From Desulfobaculum bizertense DSM 18034 (GTDB lineage Bacteria; Desulfobacterota; Desulfovibrionia; Desulfovibrionales; Desulfovibrionaceae): 64,000 nucleotides of DNA. Both the position numbers and the translations under genes were made by a program. The notes under the pieces are model-generated. The model saw only the letters and a list, made by a program, of their open reading frames with translations, was not told the DNA's origin and searched no databases. The stretch lies in the NCBI RefSeq assembly GCF_900167065.1, contig NZ_FUYA01000008.1, positions 19,818-83,817 on the forward strand, given 5' to 3'. Positions 62,440-64,000 of this stretch are shown in pieces. Every line of letters starts with the position of its first letter. The first letter of the stretch is position 1.

Positions 62440-63717
62440 CTAGTTCTGCCTCCTCAGGCCCTTGTCACCAATGTCGTGACGGAAGTAGGACTTGTCAAAG
62501 TGGACTTTCTCCACTCCCTCATACGCACGTTTCCGGGCTTCGCCCAGGTCAGCACCGAGAGCAGTTACACCCAGAATACGGCCGCCAGAGCTGAGGATTT
62601 TTCCGTCCTCGGCTTTGGTGCCTGCATGGAAAACGGTCACGGTGTCGAGTGCGTTTGCTTCTTCGAGTCCGGTGATTTCCATGCCTTTGGGGTAGGCTCC
62701 GGGGTATCCTTCTGCTGCCATGACAACACAGCATGCAGTTTCTTCTTTCCAGCGAATGTCGAGTGCATCGAGTTTGCCATCAAGGCAGGCCTGCATAATT
62801 TCTGCGAGGTCTGTATCCAGACGGGACAAAAGTGGCTGGCACTCTGGATCGCCAAAGCGGACATTGTACTCCAAAACCTTGGGGCCTTCATCCGTAAACA
62901 TCAGGCCAGCGTAAAGGACGCCAACAAAGGGGCGGCCATTGGCTGCCATGTCTTCGATGATGGGACGGATAACCAGCTCTGTGGTTTTTTCGTAATCAGA
63001 TGGGGGGAGGATGGGTGCAGGTGAGTATGCGCCCATGCCGCCGGTGTTCGGGCCTGTGTCGCCTTCACCGATGGCTTTGTGGTCCTGGGAGGAGGGCATG
63101 CACACAATGTGTTCGCCATCGCTAAAGGCCAGGAAAGAGGCTTCTTCGCCAATAAGTGCGTCTTCGATGACGACGCGCTCGCCAGCAGCACCAAAGACCT
63201 GCTTGATCATCATTTGATCAATGGCTTCGAGGGCTTCTGCTGGTTCTTTTGCCACCACAACACCCTTGCCAGCAGCAAGGCCATCAGCCTTGACTACGCA
63301 GGGGTAATCGCGATGTTTCAGGTAAATTTTGGCAGCTTCGGGGTCATCAAAGACTTTGAAGTCTGCTGTGGGAACGCCTGCACGCTGCATGACTGTCTTT
63401 GCAAACGCCTTGGAGCCTTCAAGCTGGGCTGCATAGGCATTGGGTCCAAAACAGGGAATGTTTGCGGTGGCAAGGGCCTCGCTCAGGCCAAGCACCAGCG
63501 GGAGTTCTGGACCGATGACGACGAGGTCAATCTCGTTATCACGGGCAAAGGAGGTAAGGCGGGGAAGGTCGTCGTCTTTGATGTCGACGTTTTCGCCAAG
63601 AGATGCTGTTCCACCATTGCCAGGGGCAATAAACAGTTTTTCGACGAGTGGGCTATTGGAAAGTTTCCAGGCCAGCGCATGTTCGCGGCCGCCGGATCCA
63701 ACGATGAGTATCCGCAA
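62440..63717 (-). CDS. purD: Phosphoribosylamine-glycine ligase
   Basis: A 425-residue ATP-grasp enzyme that joins glycine to phosphoribosylamine. MRILIVGSGGREHALAW is the N-terminal domain signature. The ATP-grasp part includes SKAFAKTVMQRAGVPTA and KADGLAAGKGV, then GEEASFLAFSDGE and RFGDPECQ. The start is TTG at 63717: AAGGAGG lies 5 bases upstream, no in-frame ATG is nearby, and the Rossmann strand begins at once. This weak codon with a strong ribosome site may set expression. It heads an operon with purE. Confidence 0.96.
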   Translation of the reverse strand: MRILIVGSGGREHALAWKLSNSPLVEKLFIAPGNGGTASLGENVDIKDDDLPRLTSFARDNEIDLVVIGPELPLVLGLSEALATANIPCFGPNAYAAQLEGSKAFAKTVMQRAGVPTADFKVFDDPEAAKIYLKHRDYPCVVKADGLAAGKGVVVAKEPAEALEAIDQMMIKQVFGAAGERVVIEDALIGEEASFLAFSDGEHIVCMPSSQDHKAIGEGDTGPNTGGMGAYSPAPILPPSDYEKTTELVIRPIIEDMAANGRPFVGVLYAGLMFTDEGPKVLEYNVRFGDPECQPLLSRLDTDLAEIMQACLDGKLDALDIRWKEETACCVVMAAEGYPGAYPKGMEITGLEEANALDTVTVFHAGTKAEDGKILSSGGRILGVTALGADLGEARKRAYEGVEKVHFDKSYFRHDIGDKGLRRQN

Positions 63718-63759
63718 GGTGTCCTCCTTTTGGGCATTGGTAGTCGCTCTCTACCAAGA

Positions 63760-63960
63760 AGACGTACTTTGTCCCGAAACCGCGCTGCGAGGGAAACGGC
63801 CCGTCGCAACTGGATTCGGGCGTGAGATGGCTCCTCACTGCATAGCAGTGACGCGCGTTAAGTAGCCTACACCGACGCAGAAGGCAATCGCGGCAAGAGC
63901 TGAATCCGGGCCTGTGGTGCCTTTTTGATGTGCAAAAAAGAAGGGCGCAGGCCTCAAGAT
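63760..63960 (-). ncRNA. Structured RNA candidate upstream of purD (possibly 6S-like)
   Basis: Read on the minus strand, GGATTC (63902-63907) can pair with GAATCC (63812-63817). The flanking GGCCC (63908-63912) can pair with GGGCC (63798-63802) across a 9-base bulge, and an apical CACTGC/GCAGTG hairpin with a 3-base loop lies at 63836-63850. The ~200-base size, elongated fold and the patches GAGGAGCC and TTGCGACG recall the 3' half of proteobacterial 6S RNA, but the match is partial. A purD leader is the alternative. One frame here is also open to the window end (63835-63999, 54 codons), so a truncated upstream gene end cannot be excluded. Confidence 0.3.
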
Positions 63961-64000
63961 GCAAAGAAAAGAGCCTGTTTTGTGAACTCTGACATTTTTT

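Noticed and set aside
63653-63964. A 103-codon minus-strand frame at the window end
   Set aside because: It runs through the purD start in another frame with no recognisable family and no ribosome site.
63954-63995. A 13-codon leader peptide upstream of purD
   Set aside because: It begins five bases from the window edge, so no ribosome site can be assessed, and the sequence shows no regulatory codon run.

Overview
The window looks like chromosomal core sequence from a sulfate-reducing deltaproteobacterium of the Desulfovibrionales type (moderate-to-high GC). This is inferred from gene content: a CobA-HemD fusion, the futalosine menaquinone enzyme MqnE, a Wolinella-type di-haem fumarate reductase with AspA and a Dcu carrier, MucR, rpsA followed by sppA, and a FetAB pair. 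I found no rRNA, tRNA, transposase, integrase or CRISPR array.

Layout. 1-11317: a BPL-N/amidotransferase-like gene, valS, cobA-hemD with purN, mqnE, aroC, ychF-trmJ. 11741-16963 (minus strand): amrA, sppA, rpsA, rimO. 17120-20849: a soluble sensor kinase, rdgB, glmS. 21331-33262 (minus): a chemoreceptor, then an anaerobic module encoding fumarate reductase FrdCAB, a C4-dicarboxylate carrier and aspartase, next to a two-component system whose sensor has an amino-acid-binding-type periplasmic domain. Together these would deaminate aspartate to fumarate, respire fumarate to succinate and exchange the acids across the membrane. 33521-47742: a tightly overlapping type II secretion (T2SS) operon in the order F-C-D-E-I-J-K-L-M-G-H, headed by an unrecognised 812-residue lipoprotein and closed by a TPR lipoprotein. 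47825-51088: two paralogous MATE exporters. 51316-57526: uvrA, a fused threonine-phosphate decarboxylase/cobyric acid synthase, and a MucR/Ros-type regulator. 58164-64000: FetAB-type exporter, a type III alkylsulfatase, then purD-purE on the minus strand with a possibly structured RNA leader at the window edge.

The most unusual feature is a family of intergenic elements of about 360-450 bp, in six copies (1-119, 11329-11720, 12321-12703 inverted, 20864-21300, 49266-49622, 57601-58052). Each is a chain of hairpins. Every copy whose upstream gene is visible lies downstream of that gene and in its sense orientation. Copies differ by compensatory changes in both arms of the hairpins, and two co-inherited subtypes exist. 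I do not recognise this family.

Coordinates include stop codons. Starts were chosen by Shine-Dalgarno match; several genes (purD, rdgB, sppA, gspC, gspI, gspM, second MATE) appear to start at TTG or GTG.
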